NCBI GenBank assembly: GCA_910580205.1
Contig: CAJTVP010000012.1
Span: forward strand, 1-49,191
Direction: 5' to 3'
DNA length: 49,191 nucleotides
Origin: an uncultured Eggerthellaceae bacterium
GTDB lineage: Bacteria; Actinomycetota; Coriobacteriia; Coriobacteriales; Eggerthellaceae
Below the pieces are notes generated by a model that saw only the letters and a program-made list of their open reading frames with translations, had not been told where the DNA came from and made no database searches. The translations under genes were made by a program, and so were the position numbers. Below, one piece after another: positions 24,105-33,319 of this stretch. Position 1 is the stretch's first letter. Each line of letters starts with the position of its first letter.

Positions 24105-26627
24105 ATGTCAGTGAACCTTCCTGAACTCCTCGCGCCCGCAGGTGGCGCTGCCTGCCTGAACGCAGCCGTGCGGGCAGGGGCTGACGCGGTCTATCTGGGG
24201 CTGGACAAGTTCAACGCGCGCCAGAACGCTGACAACTTCACGCTCCGCACGTTGGAAGAGGCGTGCATCTACGCCCATGCGCGCGGCGTGAAGATCTATG
24301 TCACGGCGAACACGCTGATCCTGCCTGACGAGATGGACGATGCGCTCCGCTTGGTCTGCCGGGCCTACGAGAAGGGCGCCGATGCGTTCATCGTGCAGGA
24401 TCTGGGGCTGGCGGCGCATATCGCCACGCTCATGCCGCGCGAGGCGCTCCATATCTCAACCCAGATGAACATCCATTCCGAGGCGGGCATGGAAGCTGCG
24501 GCAGAGTTGGGCGCTGCTCGTGTGACCTTGGCGCGGGAGCTTTCCGTGGGAGAGATCGCCCATCTTTCGGAGGTGGGACGGCGTCTTGGCGTGGAGTGCG
24601 AGGTGTTCGCCCATGGCGCTCTGTGCGTGTGCTATTCGGGGCAGTGCCTCATGTCATCCATGATCGGCGGCCGGTCGGCGAATCGCGGCGTCTGCGCCCA
24701 GGCGTGCCGTTTGCCGTACCACTTGGTCCATCGCGAACGCCCGGATCAGGAGCTCAAAAGCCCCGGCGAGTTCTTGCTCTCACCGAAGGACCTCTGCACG
24801 GCGGAGCGGTTGGATGAGCTCGCAGCGGCGGGCGCAGCATCGCTCAAGATAGAGGGGCGCATGAAATCCGCCGAATACGTCTTCGCGGTGGTGTCCGTGT
24901 ATCGGCGCGCTTTGGACCGGTTGAGGAGCGCGCACGAGGAGGCTGCCTCAGAAGGGGCCGTACCGGGCACTGGTCCTTTCCTGCATGGCGCAACGTCGCT
25001 TCCATCCGAAGATCGCGAAACGCTCGGATCCGTCTTCTCCCGTGGGTTCACGGATGCGTATCTGGACGGTCAGAGCGCTGATGAGCTCATGAGCTGGCAG
25101 CGGCCGAACAACCGTGGGCAGTTCGCCGGGCGCGTGAAGCGGGCGGATGAGCACGAGGTCTCATTCGTCCCTGAGGTGGAGCTCGCTTCGGGGGACTTGC
25201 TGGAAGCGTGGACGCGCCGCGGCAATGTGCGCTTCCCTGTTCCTGAAGATGCGGTGCTGGGCAAGAGGCTGGCGACCATCCCGCTTTCCGGTGAGCGCAT
25301 CCCCGTGAACGCAGGGGACCGCATCTTCCGCATCCGGTCCGCCCAAGCAGCGTTCGCTGAAGATGATCGCGAACCGCGCATCCCCGTCATCGGGCGCGTG
25401 CGGCTCGTCAAGGGGGAGCCGGTGCAGATGGCGTTCCGTCCCGGATGCTTGTTCGGCCGAGAGATCCCTCCGGTGGAAGGGAGCTCTCAGGGGAGCGACG
25501 TCGAAGCGGCTCGTACGCGGGCGGTCACGGAAGATGATGTGCGGGAGCACGTGGGCCGCATGGGCGCGACTCCATTCTCGCTGGAAGAGCTCCATGTGGA
25601 GCTGGACCCGGATGTGGGCATCGGGTTCTCGGAGCTGCATCGGGTCCGCGCCCGTGCGTTGGAGGAGCTGGAGCGCGCGCTTTCGAAGGCTGCGAACCCC
25701 CAGCGTTCGGCATCGTCCACGGCACCTGAACCGGAGAGGCGCGCGCCCGGGGCGGACCTTTCCGAAAGGGAATGCGCGATCTGCGCCCTTTGCACCAGCC
25801 CGGAGACGGCGCGCGCCGCCAAGCGGTCGGGGGCGGATGCCATCTACGTGCCCGCCCACAACTATCAGCGCGGAGGCGCTCAGATATCTGGGTGCGCCGT
25901 GCGGGAAGCGTCGCAGGCGGGGTATCCCAAGGGATGCGTGCTGGTCATGCCGTCGGTGGAGCATGACGCGCGCGGAACGTCTGCGGAAGCGAAGCACGGC
26001 CTGGATGCGTGGAAGAACGTGAGCGCGGGCGATGCGATCCTGGTGGAATCCTTGGGTTCGCTGGAGCGCGGCGCGGCGCTGGGCTGCCGGATGGAGGTGG
26101 GCGCGTCATTGCCGCTCATGAACGGGGATGCGCTTTTCGTGGCGCAGGCCTTCGGCGCTGAGGGCGCGTGGCTGTCCCCTGAGCTGGACTTGAGCCAGAT
26201 CCGCGCCCTGGCCCGCACGAGCCCGTTGCCCTTGGGCATCAAGGTGTACGGCGCCCAAGAGCTCATGGTCTGCGAGCACTGCCTGCTCTCCGTCCAAGGC
26301 GCGTGCAGCGAAGAGTGCGCAACGTGCACGCGGCGCACCGTGCCGTTCGGGCTCAAGGATCGCAAAGACTACGTCTTCCCGGTGGTCACGGACGTGGCGG
26401 GGCGCAGCCACGTGTACAACAGCGTGACCTGCGATATCGCTGACGCTCTGCCGGAGCTCATCGGTTGCGGCCTCACGCGCTTTTTGGTGGATGCCACGCT
26501 CATGGACGTGGAGCAGACGGCTCAAGCCGTCGGCCGCATCCGCCACGGGATAGAGCGGGCGCGAGAGGGCGCATCCATTCCGAAGATGCCGAACACCACG
26601 AGCGGGCATCTGCACCGTCCGCTCTGA
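24105..26627 (+). CDS. Peptidase U32 family protein, long form (RlhA/TrhP-like)
   Basis: An 840-residue protein of the U32 collagenase-like group. In E. coli, the members RlhA and TrhP are RNA hydroxylation factors for 23S rRNA and tRNA wobble uridine rather than true proteases. The N-terminal TIM-barrel part shows LPELLAPAGGAACLNAAVRAGADAVYLG, FNARQNADNF, STQMNIHS and ELSVGEIAHL. The Cys-containing Fe-S region is CVCYSGQCLMSSMIGGRSANRGVCAQACRLPY, then DLCTAERL and LKIEGRMKSAEYV. A middle accessory domain is followed by a second barrel-like part (from about residue 565), ending in a Cys-rich HCLLSVQGACSEECATCTRRTV. No good ribosome site precedes ATG 24105; GTG 24111 is an alternative start. 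Confidence 0.85.
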   Translation: MSVNLPELLAPAGGAACLNAAVRAGADAVYLGLDKFNARQNADNFTLRTLEEACIYAHARGVKIYVTANTLILPDEMDDALRLVCRAYEKGADAFIVQDLGLAAHIATLMPREALHISTQMNIHSEAGMEAAAELGAARVTLARELSVGEIAHLSEVGRRLGVECEVFAHGALCVCYSGQCLMSSMIGGRSANRGVCAQACRLPYHLVHRERPDQELKSPGEFLLSPKDLCTAERLDELAAAGAASLKIEGRMKSAEYVFAVVSVYRRALDRLRSAHEEAASEGAVPGTGPFLHGATSLPSEDRETLGSVFSRGFTDAYLDGQSADELMSWQRPNNRGQFAGRVKRADEHEVSFVPEVELASGDLLEAWTRRGNVRFPVPEDAVLGKRLATIPLSGERIPVNAGDRIFRIRSAQAAFAEDDREPRIPVIGRVRLVKGEPVQMAFRPGCLFGREIPPVEGSSQGSDVEAARTRAVTEDDVREHVGRMGATPFSLEELHVELDPDVGIGFSELHRVRARALEELERALSKAANPQRSASSTAPEPERRAPGADLSERECAICALCTSPETARAAKRSGADAIYVPAHNYQRGGAQISGCAVREASQAGYPKGCVLVMPSVEHDARGTSAEAKHGLDAWKNVSAGDAILVESLGSLERGAALGCRMEVGASLPLMNGDALFVAQAFGAEGAWLSPELDLSQIRALARTSPLPLGIKVYGAQELMVCEHCLLSVQGACSEECATCTRRTVPFGLKDRKDYVFPVVTDVAGRSHVYNSVTCDIADALPELIGCGLTRFLVDATLMDVEQTAQAVGRIRHGIERAREGASIPKMPNTTSGHLHRPL

Positions 26628-26737
26628 GCTTCCTTTCGTTCTCGGACGGAAGGCTCACGGCCGAGCAAGGCGCGCGTCCTGTCTGTTCTGGTAGAGTGTT
26701 GACCAACACCAGTGCGAGAACACCAAGAGAAAGCGGG

Positions 26738-27232
26738 ATGCCCGTGCGAGAGATGCCGCAACAGATGCTGGACCCGAAGATCAAAACGGTCTGGCGCGTG
26801 AACGATGCCCTCTGGATCATCATCTGCTATCTGTTCTGCTCCGCCCCCTTCGCCATCGCTGGCGCGGCGGATGCGGGAACATGGACGGGCATCGTCTTGG
26901 CCGTGGAGACTGCGGCGTTCGCCGTGCTGCTCGTGCTCTTCCTGGTGGTGCTGCCGCCTATCCGCTATGCGCGCTGGCGCTATGAGCTGACTCCGGACTA
27001 TCTGGACATAGCCAAGGGCATCTTCTGGCGCAAGCGCTACATCATCCCGTTCATCCGCGTGCAGAACACCGACACCCGTCAAGGCCCGGTGCTGCGCGCC
27101 TTCAAGCTGGCCAGCGTCACCGTGTCCACCGCTGCGGGCTCCCATGAGATCCCCGGCCTTGATGCTGCGGAAGCGGATGCCGTGCGCGATCGTGCGGCTG
27201 AGCTGGCGCGCCTGGCACGCGAGGACGTATGA
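26738..27232 (+). CDS. ydbS: bPH2-domain membrane protein, YdbS-like
   Basis: A 164-residue protein with two membrane helices (residues about 28-46 and 52-75), then one bacterial PH-like domain of the DUF304/bPH2 type: YELTPDYLDIAKGIFWRKRYIIPFIRVQNTDTRQGPVLRAFKLASVTVSTAAGSHEIPGL in outline. AGAGAAAG precedes ATG 26738; a second ATG at 26765 is possible. It overlaps ydbT-like by four bases. In Bacillus this pair is implicated in resistance to heterologous antimicrobial peptides. That role here is by homology only. Confidence 0.8.
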   Translation: MPVREMPQQMLDPKIKTVWRVNDALWIIICYLFCSAPFAIAGAADAGTWTGIVLAVETAAFAVLLVLFLVVLPPIRYARWRYELTPDYLDIAKGIFWRKRYIIPFIRVQNTDTRQGPVLRAFKLASVTVSTAAGSHEIPGLDAAEADAVRDRAAELARLAREDV

Positions 27233-29028
27233 TGACGCCTGCGAACGAAGGGGCTCCCATCAAACATCATGTGCATCACAGCTACATCTGGCTGGGCAGC
27301 CTGCGGGCGTTCGGGATCCTGCTCGTGGCCTTGGTCATCGGCGGATTCTCATCTCTCGCCAGCCTCGTGAGCGAGCTGGGCGCGGCGGCTTCAAGCGGCG
27401 CTCTGCTTTCAGGGGCGCTCATCGTGCCCATCGCCATCGCCCTCATCCTGGGGGCGTGCGTGCTCGTCTTCTTGATCATCGTGGGCATCCACGCGCTCGC
27501 TTACAAATATCTCTTCTATGAGCTGGGGCCTGAGGAGTTCAACCTGTATTCCGGCATCATCACGAAGAAGCGGGTGCATGTGCCCTATCAACGCATCCAG
27601 TCAGTCGATCAGCGCGCCAGCCTCATCCAGCGGATCTTCGGCGTGTGCAACGTGCATATCGATACCGCGGGCGGCGCTGCCAACAAAGCCATCCTGGTGC
27701 CGTATCTGTCGAAGGGGGAGGCAGAGCGGCTGCGCGTGGAGCTGTATGCCCGGCGCAGCTATGCGAAAGACGGCATCATCGTGCCTGCCGGACAGCCGGC
27801 CGCTCCAGAAGCGGGGGCGGATGCGGCAGCCGCGCAAGGCAACATCCTTGATATGGGCGAAGAGGCGTGGCGGCAGTTCGGCGGCGTGTTCGCAGGGGAT
27901 GGCGCTGATCTGGGAGCGGTGAGCTATGAGTTCGGCCTCACCAACAAAGAGCTGGTCCTGTCCGGTCTGTCCCACAGCTCTGGCGTGGCGGTGGCCATCT
28001 TCGCGGTGCTGGCGGCTCTGGGGCAGTTCGCTTCATTCTTCTTCGACGTGGTGCCTGAAGGAGACCAGGTGCTGACGGATACGCTCACGCAGTCCGCGGT
28101 GATGTTCGGCGCGAGCAACGTCATCGCCTTCACGGCCGGCGCGGTGGCCGTGGCGGTCCTCGTGGTCTATGCCATCTCCGCGCTGGGCTCCGTTCTCTCC
28201 TTCGGGGGATTCCACGCGCGCAGGCGCGGGGACAGGATAGAGGTGGAGCGCGGGCTTTTGCAGCATCAATCCCAGAGCGTGAGCGTTGAGCGCGTGCAGT
28301 CGGTGATCGTGAAGCAAACGTTGATCCGCAAGCTGATCGGGTATGCGGAGATCTCCATCGGGAAGATAGAGACGGCGAACGAGGGGGATTCTTCCACGGA
28401 CAACGGGCCGCGTGGGTTCATCCTCCATCCATTCTGCAAGCTGAGCCAGGTGCCCGAAGTGGTGTCCCGCATGCTGCCTGAATACGCGGATGCGCCCGAT
28501 GAGCCCGTCAAGCTGGCCCCCTGCGCCCTGCGGCGCGGCATCATCCGCCGTTGCTTGTGGCAAGGGTCGGGTTTCTGGCTGGCGGCGTCCACGGCCATCG
28601 CGCAGGTGATCTTGAACCTGGTGTTCAACGCTCAGCTGGACGCGTTGGAGATGACCCCCAGCGAGACCGAGATGGCTCTCTTCATCACGAACAGCGTGGC
28701 GGTGGCGCTCTATCTGCTGGCAGTGGTCTTGCTCGTGTTGGATGCCATCGGCTCCGTGCTCTGGTTCCGCGGGTCCAGCTTCGGCGTGAACCGCACCTTT
28801 ATGCAGGTGACGAACAGCGGGCTTTCGCGGCAGGTGCAGCTTTTCCCTCGGAACAAGATCCAGTTCGGCTACACGAAGGTGAATCCGCTCCAGAAGCGCG
28901 CGGGAACGGCCACGATCAACGCGTCATCCGCGGGAGGGGCGGGCGGCACGGTCATCCGTCTCATAGACGTCGAACGGGCCGCCGCAGACCAATGGTTGCG
29001 GTGGTTGGAGCCGCGCAGCCACGCGTGA
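27229..29028 (+). CDS. ydbT: Multi-bPH2-domain membrane protein, YdbT-like
   Basis: A 599-residue membrane protein with paired helices at about residues 22-95, 240-315 and 430-500, each pair followed by a bPH2 domain. The three domains are marked by YELGPEEFNLYSGIITKKRVHVPYQRIQSVDQR, RGDRIEVERGLLQHQSQSVSVERVQSVIVKQTLIRKLIGY and FMQVTNSGLSRQVQLFPRNKIQFGYTKVNPLQKR in outline. The overlap with the upstream gene (ATGA) indicates coupled translation. The two proteins probably form a membrane complex. It converges with rpoN, separated by 38 bases. Confidence 0.82.
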   Translation: MMTPANEGAPIKHHVHHSYIWLGSLRAFGILLVALVIGGFSSLASLVSELGAAASSGALLSGALIVPIAIALILGACVLVFLIIVGIHALAYKYLFYELGPEEFNLYSGIITKKRVHVPYQRIQSVDQRASLIQRIFGVCNVHIDTAGGAANKAILVPYLSKGEAERLRVELYARRSYAKDGIIVPAGQPAAPEAGADAAAAQGNILDMGEEAWRQFGGVFAGDGADLGAVSYEFGLTNKELVLSGLSHSSGVAVAIFAVLAALGQFASFFFDVVPEGDQVLTDTLTQSAVMFGASNVIAFTAGAVAVAVLVVYAISALGSVLSFGGFHARRRGDRIEVERGLLQHQSQSVSVERVQSVIVKQTLIRKLIGYAEISIGKIETANEGDSSTDNGPRGFILHPFCKLSQVPEVVSRMLPEYADAPDEPVKLAPCALRRGIIRRCLWQGSGFWLAASTAIAQVILNLVFNAQLDALEMTPSETEMALFITNSVAVALYLLAVVLLVLDAIGSVLWFRGSSFGVNRTFMQVTNSGLSRQVQLFPRNKIQFGYTKVNPLQKRAGTATINASSAGGAGGTVIRLIDVERAAADQWLRWLEPRSHA

Positions 29029-29066
29029 GGCGAACGAAGGCCGCGCCGCAAAAAAGGTGCACTGGT

Positions 29067-30506
29067 TCACTCGTAGATCTTCCGCTTGGATTTGGACAGG
29101 ATGCCCAGAGCCGTGCGGTATTTGTTGACGGTGCGGCGGGACACGCTCAACCCCCGCTCTTCCAAAAGCGCCACCAGCTTCCCATCGCTCAAAGGCGAGC
29201 GCGGGTCTTCGCCATTGACCAGCTCGCGGATGGCTTGTTTCACGGCCAGGGATGACACATCATCCCCGCTCTCAGTGGATCTGACGCCAGAGGTGAAGAA
29301 GAACCGAAGGGATCTCACCCCTTGAGGTGAGTCCATGGCGATGCTGTTCGCCACGCGGCTGACCGTAGCTTCGCTGAGCTCCGTCGCTTCCGCCACCTCC
29401 GCCATGGTGAGCGCTCGCAAGCCCGTCTGCCCTTCATCGAAAAAAGCGCTCTGGCGCTCCACCACCACGCGCGCGATGGCGGCGATGGCGGCGCTCCTCA
29501 GATCCACGGCGCGCAGGAATCCCTTCGCTTCACGGATGAGCGCCTGCAGCTGCTTCGCCGTTCTCGCCTCCATGGTGCATGTCTCAAGCAGATCCGCATA
29601 GGATTCATTGAACGCGACCGATGGCAAGAGCCCGCGACGCAGCTTGACGGTCCACCCGCCATCTCCGCGCACGACGCTCACCTCAGGCACCATGAGGGGG
29701 CTGGCGCTCTCGAAGGCGCTCATGGGGTCGGGGTCCAGCATCCGGATCTTGTCGAAGGAGCGCTTGATGTCAGAGGGCGCCACCTTGAGCGCATCGGCGA
29801 TCTGCGCCAGGCGTCCCTCCGCCAGATCGGAGAGGTGATTCTCTATCACGCGGCGGGTGATGGCATCGGCCAGCTTCGCTGATTCCAATTGCGCCACCAG
29901 CCTCTCGGCCAAGCTGCGCGCCCCGATCCCCGCAGGGGTGCAACCGCGCTGCATCTGCCAGAGCACCCGTTCCACGCGGTTCGGTTCAACGCCCATCTCA
30001 TCGGCGACGAAATCCGTGTCCATGTGCAGATAGCCCCGCTCATCTATCCCATCCAACAAGCGTCGGGCTATCTGGATGTCCATCTCATCGCGCAAGTCGC
30101 AGCTGAGCTGGGAGAGCAGCGCCTCCTCAGGGCTCTTGCGCTCATCGGCCGCGCCCATGAGGAGATCGTCCGGTGCGGGGGAGGCGGATGCCAGGGCGCC
30201 AGTGGCGCGCCCGTCTTCCCAGGAGGCATCCCAGACCCCCGGCTCCACGCCATGCTCCCAGGCGTCTTCATCCAGCGCCTCGGTCCTTGACATGGCTGAG
30301 GAGCTCTCAGCCCTTCTTTCGGACGGCGTTTTCTGGGCGCTTTCAGGAGCCTCTTCATCGATCAGCAGGAAAGGGTTCTCCATGGTCTTGTCTTCGATGA
30401 GAGAAGCCAATTCCAGAACCGGCATGGCCATGATCTTCACGCCCAGCCTCATCTCAGGGGTCAGCTCTATCTGATGTGATTGTTCAAGCCCAACATAGGG
30501 ACCCAT
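29067..30506 (-). CDS. rpoN: RNA polymerase sigma-54 factor
   Basis: A complete 479-residue sigma-54. GGGAGGG precedes the ATG. Region I (residues about 5-50, LEQSHQIELTPEMRLGVKIM, then LELASLIEDKTMENPFLL) is the activator-responsive part. An acidic region II follows (about 51-125). The core-binding domain comes next (DEMDIQIARRLLDGIDERGYLHMD, then GCTPAGIGARSLAERLVAQLES). The HTH lies around TMAEVAEATELSEATVSRVANS, and the RpoN box is SRRTVNKYR (456-464), close to the usual ARRTVAKYR. It recognises -24/-12 promoters, and one perfect copy lies 3 kb away. Sigma-54 is generally missing from Actinobacteria, so this gene is notable if the host is one. Confidence 0.94.
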   Translation of the reverse strand: MGPYVGLEQSHQIELTPEMRLGVKIMAMPVLELASLIEDKTMENPFLLIDEEAPESAQKTPSERRAESSSAMSRTEALDEDAWEHGVEPGVWDASWEDGRATGALASASPAPDDLLMGAADERKSPEEALLSQLSCDLRDEMDIQIARRLLDGIDERGYLHMDTDFVADEMGVEPNRVERVLWQMQRGCTPAGIGARSLAERLVAQLESAKLADAITRRVIENHLSDLAEGRLAQIADALKVAPSDIKRSFDKIRMLDPDPMSAFESASPLMVPEVSVVRGDGGWTVKLRRGLLPSVAFNESYADLLETCTMEARTAKQLQALIREAKGFLRAVDLRSAAIAAIARVVVERQSAFFDEGQTGLRALTMAEVAEATELSEATVSRVANSIAMDSPQGVRSLRFFFTSGVRSTESGDDVSSLAVKQAIRELVNGEDPRSPLSDGKLVALLEERGLSVSRRTVNKYRTALGILSKSKRKIYE

Positions 30507-30618
30507 GAGCAGACCCTCCCTTTCCGCAAGATGGCCCCACTCTGCCGTTTTCGCAGGAGAATGGGACCGGGAATCAGGCTATAGGAAAGCCGGAAACGTT
30601 GCTTTTGGTGTATCGGGC

Positions 30619-30650
30619 GCTCTCAAATTGATACAATTGCTCTCAATATG
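30619..30650 (+). promoter_or_regulatory. Candidate upstream activator sites of the activator gene
   Basis: GCTCTCAA occurs twice, at 30619-30626 and 30639-30646, exactly 20 bases apart (two helical turns). Each copy continues as CTCAAATTG and CTCAATATG. Both match the half-site CTCAAAATG of the enhancer at 33320. They are 67-95 bases upstream of the -24 element, a normal position for sigma-54 enhancers. Confidence 0.55.
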
Positions 30651-30716
30651 GAACGAGCAAGCGACGAAGCGTTTTGAAGCGAGAATGAACCGCCTGCTCA
30701 AGGCGGTTCTCTGTAC

Positions 30717-30732
30717 TGGCACGATTCTTTCA
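30717..30732 (+). promoter_or_regulatory. Probable sigma-54 promoter of the activator gene
   Basis: TGGCACGATTCTTTCA has a perfect -24 element TGGCACG, and a -12 element TTTCA in place of TTGCA, at the correct spacing. One base of the conserved GC at -12 differs, so promoter strength may be reduced. The start of transcription would fall near 30743-30746, just before the first hairpin. Confidence 0.6.
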
Positions 30733-30746
30733 ACTACCGGAATTGA

Positions 30747-30922
30747 AAAGAGCGGACCCCCTAGACTGCTCTTTGCTGCACTATGCTGGAACCAAGTTCG
30801 CGCCTTTGTGCACAGCAGCCCTCAAGCGCCTTTCCCCTTGGTTCCACCTTCTTTTTGGCCGGACTCCAGGTTCGCCGCCTGGATAGAAGCCTGCGAACTC
30901 TCGAAGAGAGCACGCAGGCTTC
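30747..30922 (+). ncRNA. Candidate structured leader RNA before the activator gene
   Basis: Four perfect inverted repeats lie in a row. AAAGAGC/GCTCTTT is at 30747-30753 and 30768-30774. TGGAACCAAG/CTTGGTTCCA is at 30787-30796 and 30837-30846. TCCAGG/CCTGGA is at 30865-30870 and 30878-30883. GAAGCCTGCG/CGCAGGCTTC is at 30886-30895 and 30913-30922, with an inner CTCTC/GAGAG. They start just after the likely sigma-54 start point and end about 100 bases before the activator ATG. No intrinsic terminator follows. I recognise no known riboswitch class. It may be a cis-acting leader or a separate small RNA. Confidence 0.5.
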
Positions 30923-31022
30923 CCGGTCCGTTGATCGGCTGGGTTCTGGGGCACCCCTTTCTGGCAGCAGGGAGCGGGACGCCGATCCGATGCACGAACT
31001 GTCACGGAGGGGAGACGGGACA

Positions 31023-33224
31023 ATGAATGTATACGGGTTCGAAGTCAGCCATGTGGACAGCCTCATCTTGGGCGAGAACGACGAAGAGAACCGGATCCAG
31101 TGGGATGCGCTCGCAGAAGCGCGCCGTTCATTCATCGCTGATGGCATCGTGCCGCATCCGGCTGGATGGCTCCATGCGGACATCATAGATTCTTGGACGC
31201 GCTGCAAGGAGATGGGCGTTGATCCTGAATCCACGGATCTGGCCACCCCTCTCTCAGATGATGACTTCCAGATCGTGAAGAATGAATACGCGAAGCTCGT
31301 TGAAGCTGCGAAGCCCCTGATAGAAATCATCGATGATCTGAATCTGAACAACGAATACATCTTCGAGCTCATCAGCCGCAACGGCGTCACGGTCCTGCGC
31401 ACGGGAGACATGGACCTGCATTCCATCGTGCGCAATTGCAGCATGATGAATGAGCCGGCCATGGGCACCAACGCCCATACGCTCTGCATGAAATACGGCA
31501 AGCCCTACATCGTGCTGGGGCCGGAGCATTATTGCTCCGCGCTCTCTGACATCGCGGCCATCGCGTGCCCGGTCTTCAACAAGAACGGCGTGGTCGTCGC
31601 ATCCCTGCTTCTGACCCAGCCGCTGCCAGAGAAGCCGTGGTCGGTGGAATACCGCAGGCTCTTGTCCCACGCCCTTGGGTTCATCACCTCCATCAGCGCT
31701 GCGTTGGAGAACCAGATGGTCTTCCAGGACAGCTTGGCCATGATCGCGGATGCGGATGAGCGTTTGGAGGAGGAGCGGGCTCACGGCATGCGCACGCGGC
31801 ATGTGCTGGACACGGCGGTGGGATCCAGCGGAGACCCCATCCTGATCCTGGACTCCAGCGGCATCGTGCAGCACGCAAGCCCAGAGGCGGTCCATCTTCT
31901 GCGCACCACCATGGATGATGTCATCGGCCGCTCCACGGAATCCCTGCTGGGCCTGGAATGGCCTTCCGCGTTCGAACCGCTCATGGAGAGCTCTGGCGTT
32001 GAGATCACGGCGCAGGTGGGTCCGAAGCTCGTGGGCATCCGAGGGAACGCCGTCCGCAGCGCGCAGGGCATGGAAACGGAAGGATTCGTCGCGCGCATCT
32101 CCGGGCTCCATGAGCCTAAGGCGCGCTCAGGCGGAGCATCCGGGGAAGTGGCCACCATCACCTTCGACGACATCCTGGGCACGAGCGGGGCCATGCATGA
32201 AGCCATAGCCCTTGCGCGCCGCTACGCGCTCACCTCAGAGAACGTGCTCATCACCGGAGAGAGCGGCACGGGCAAGGAGTACTTCGCTCAAGCCATCCAC
32301 AACGCGTCGCGCCCCACCGGCTCGTTCATGTCCGTGAACTGCGCGGCCATCCCGCCCCGCCTCATCGAGAGCGAGCTGTTCGGCTATGAGAGCGGCGCGT
32401 TCACCGGGGCTGACAAAGCGGGCAAGCCGGGCAAGATAGAGCTGGCGGATGGCGGCACGCTGTTCTTGGATGAGATCGGGGACATGCCCCTTGAGCTCCA
32501 GGCCACGCTTTTGCGCGTGCTTGAGAACAAGAGCGTCATGCGCCTGGGCGGGAAATCGTACCGGAAGGTGGACTTCCGCGTGGTGGCGGCCACGAACCGC
32601 TCTCTGGCGAAGATGGTGGAAGACGGCCTGTTCAGGGAGGACTTGCTCTACCGGCTCTCCATCCTGACGGTCACGCTGCCGCCGCTGCGCATCCGCGAAG
32701 GGGACATCCTCTTCTTCGCCTACTACTTCTTGAACGAATGCCGCCGCAAATCCCATGAGGGACCGGCGCGCTTCACTCCCGCTGTGGAGAAGCTGCTCAA
32801 GGAATACCCGTGGCCTGGCAACGTGCGCCAGATCAAGAACGCCATCTTCTCAGCTTTCTATGCTGCGGTGTCGGATGAGATAGACATCCCTGATCTGCCC
32901 CAGTATCTGAGAGATGGGACGGGTGGGCCCTTCGGGGATTTCGAAGGGCTGTCCTATGCTGCCCGCTACACCCCTGATGGCGTGGCTGTGGAGGAGCAGG
33001 CTGTGGAGGCCGCTCCGGATGACGGGAGCGCCGCTGGGAAGGAAGAGGCTGCAGACGTCCCCATCATGCTCCCTGAGGAGTTCTTGCGCATGGATTCCAT
33101 CGAAGGCGCAGCCATCCGGTTGGCGCTCATGTACGCCCAGGGCAACGTCACCCAAGCAGCGGAGATGCTCCAGATCAGCAAAGCCACGCTGTATCGGAAG
33201 ATCAAAGAGCACAAGCTCCGCTGA
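31023..33224 (+). CDS. Sigma-54-dependent activator, AcoR-like
   Basis: A 733-residue enhancer-binding protein. ATG 31023 follows GGAGGGGAG; the open frame upstream is leader. The N-terminal part resembles AcoR-type activators: a helical start with WTRCKEMGVDPEST, then a GAF-like domain (about 60-250) with ITSISAALENQM at its end. A PAS-like domain follows (about 265-370, DPILILDSSGIVQHASPEAV). The AAA+ domain (about 385-625) has Walker A GESGTGKE (412-419), the sigma-54 loop GAFTGA (458-463), Walker B GGTLFLDEIGDM and WPGNVRQIKN. The Fis-type HTH closes the protein (GNVTQAAEMLQISKATLYRKI). There is no receiver domain, so it probably senses a small molecule directly. Confidence 0.93.
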   Translation: MNVYGFEVSHVDSLILGENDEENRIQWDALAEARRSFIADGIVPHPAGWLHADIIDSWTRCKEMGVDPESTDLATPLSDDDFQIVKNEYAKLVEAAKPLIEIIDDLNLNNEYIFELISRNGVTVLRTGDMDLHSIVRNCSMMNEPAMGTNAHTLCMKYGKPYIVLGPEHYCSALSDIAAIACPVFNKNGVVVASLLLTQPLPEKPWSVEYRRLLSHALGFITSISAALENQMVFQDSLAMIADADERLEEERAHGMRTRHVLDTAVGSSGDPILILDSSGIVQHASPEAVHLLRTTMDDVIGRSTESLLGLEWPSAFEPLMESSGVEITAQVGPKLVGIRGNAVRSAQGMETEGFVARISGLHEPKARSGGASGEVATITFDDILGTSGAMHEAIALARRYALTSENVLITGESGTGKEYFAQAIHNASRPTGSFMSVNCAAIPPRLIESELFGYESGAFTGADKAGKPGKIELADGGTLFLDEIGDMPLELQATLLRVLENKSVMRLGGKSYRKVDFRVVAATNRSLAKMVEDGLFREDLLYRLSILTVTLPPLRIREGDILFFAYYFLNECRRKSHEGPARFTPAVEKLLKEYPWPGNVRQIKNAIFSAFYAAVSDEIDIPDLPQYLRDGTGGPFGDFEGLSYAARYTPDGVAVEEQAVEAAPDDGSAAGKEEAADVPIMLPEEFLRMDSIEGAAIRLALMYAQGNVTQAAEMLQISKATLYRKIKEHKLR

Positions 33225-33263
33225 CAGCCCATCTCCGCAGCCGCGGGTCATGGAGCGAAGCGA

Positions 33264-33297
33264 CGAAGCGCGTTCCTCGTCTTGAGGGCGCGCTTCG
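33264..33297 (+). terminator. Hairpin after the activator gene
   Basis: CGAAGCGCG (33264-33272) pairs exactly with CGCGCTTCG (33289-33297). Inner CCTC/GAGG gives a long stem. It begins 40 bases after the activator stop codon. No T run follows, so it may be a weak or factor-assisted terminator. Confidence 0.5.
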
Positions 33298-33319
33298 CAT
33301 TCTGCTGCCGCTCATCCTG

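Larger units (their letters stand above)
30507..31022. other. Regulatory region between rpoN and the activator gene
   Basis: This 516-base region holds no convincing gene. From left to right it has the rpoN ribosome site, two CTCAAWWTG half-sites (30622-30630 and 30642-30650), a near-consensus -24/-12 promoter (30717-30732), and a leader with four perfect inverted repeats (30747-30922). Last comes the activator's ribosome site GGAGGGGAG. The open frame running through the leader into the activator lacks a ribosome site and protein-like composition. Confidence 0.7.

Noticed and set aside
30783..31022. An 80-residue N-terminal extension of the activator
   Set aside because: It lacks a ribosome site, overlaps the hairpin-rich leader and has no domain-like composition. 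ATG 31023 has GGAGGGGAG.
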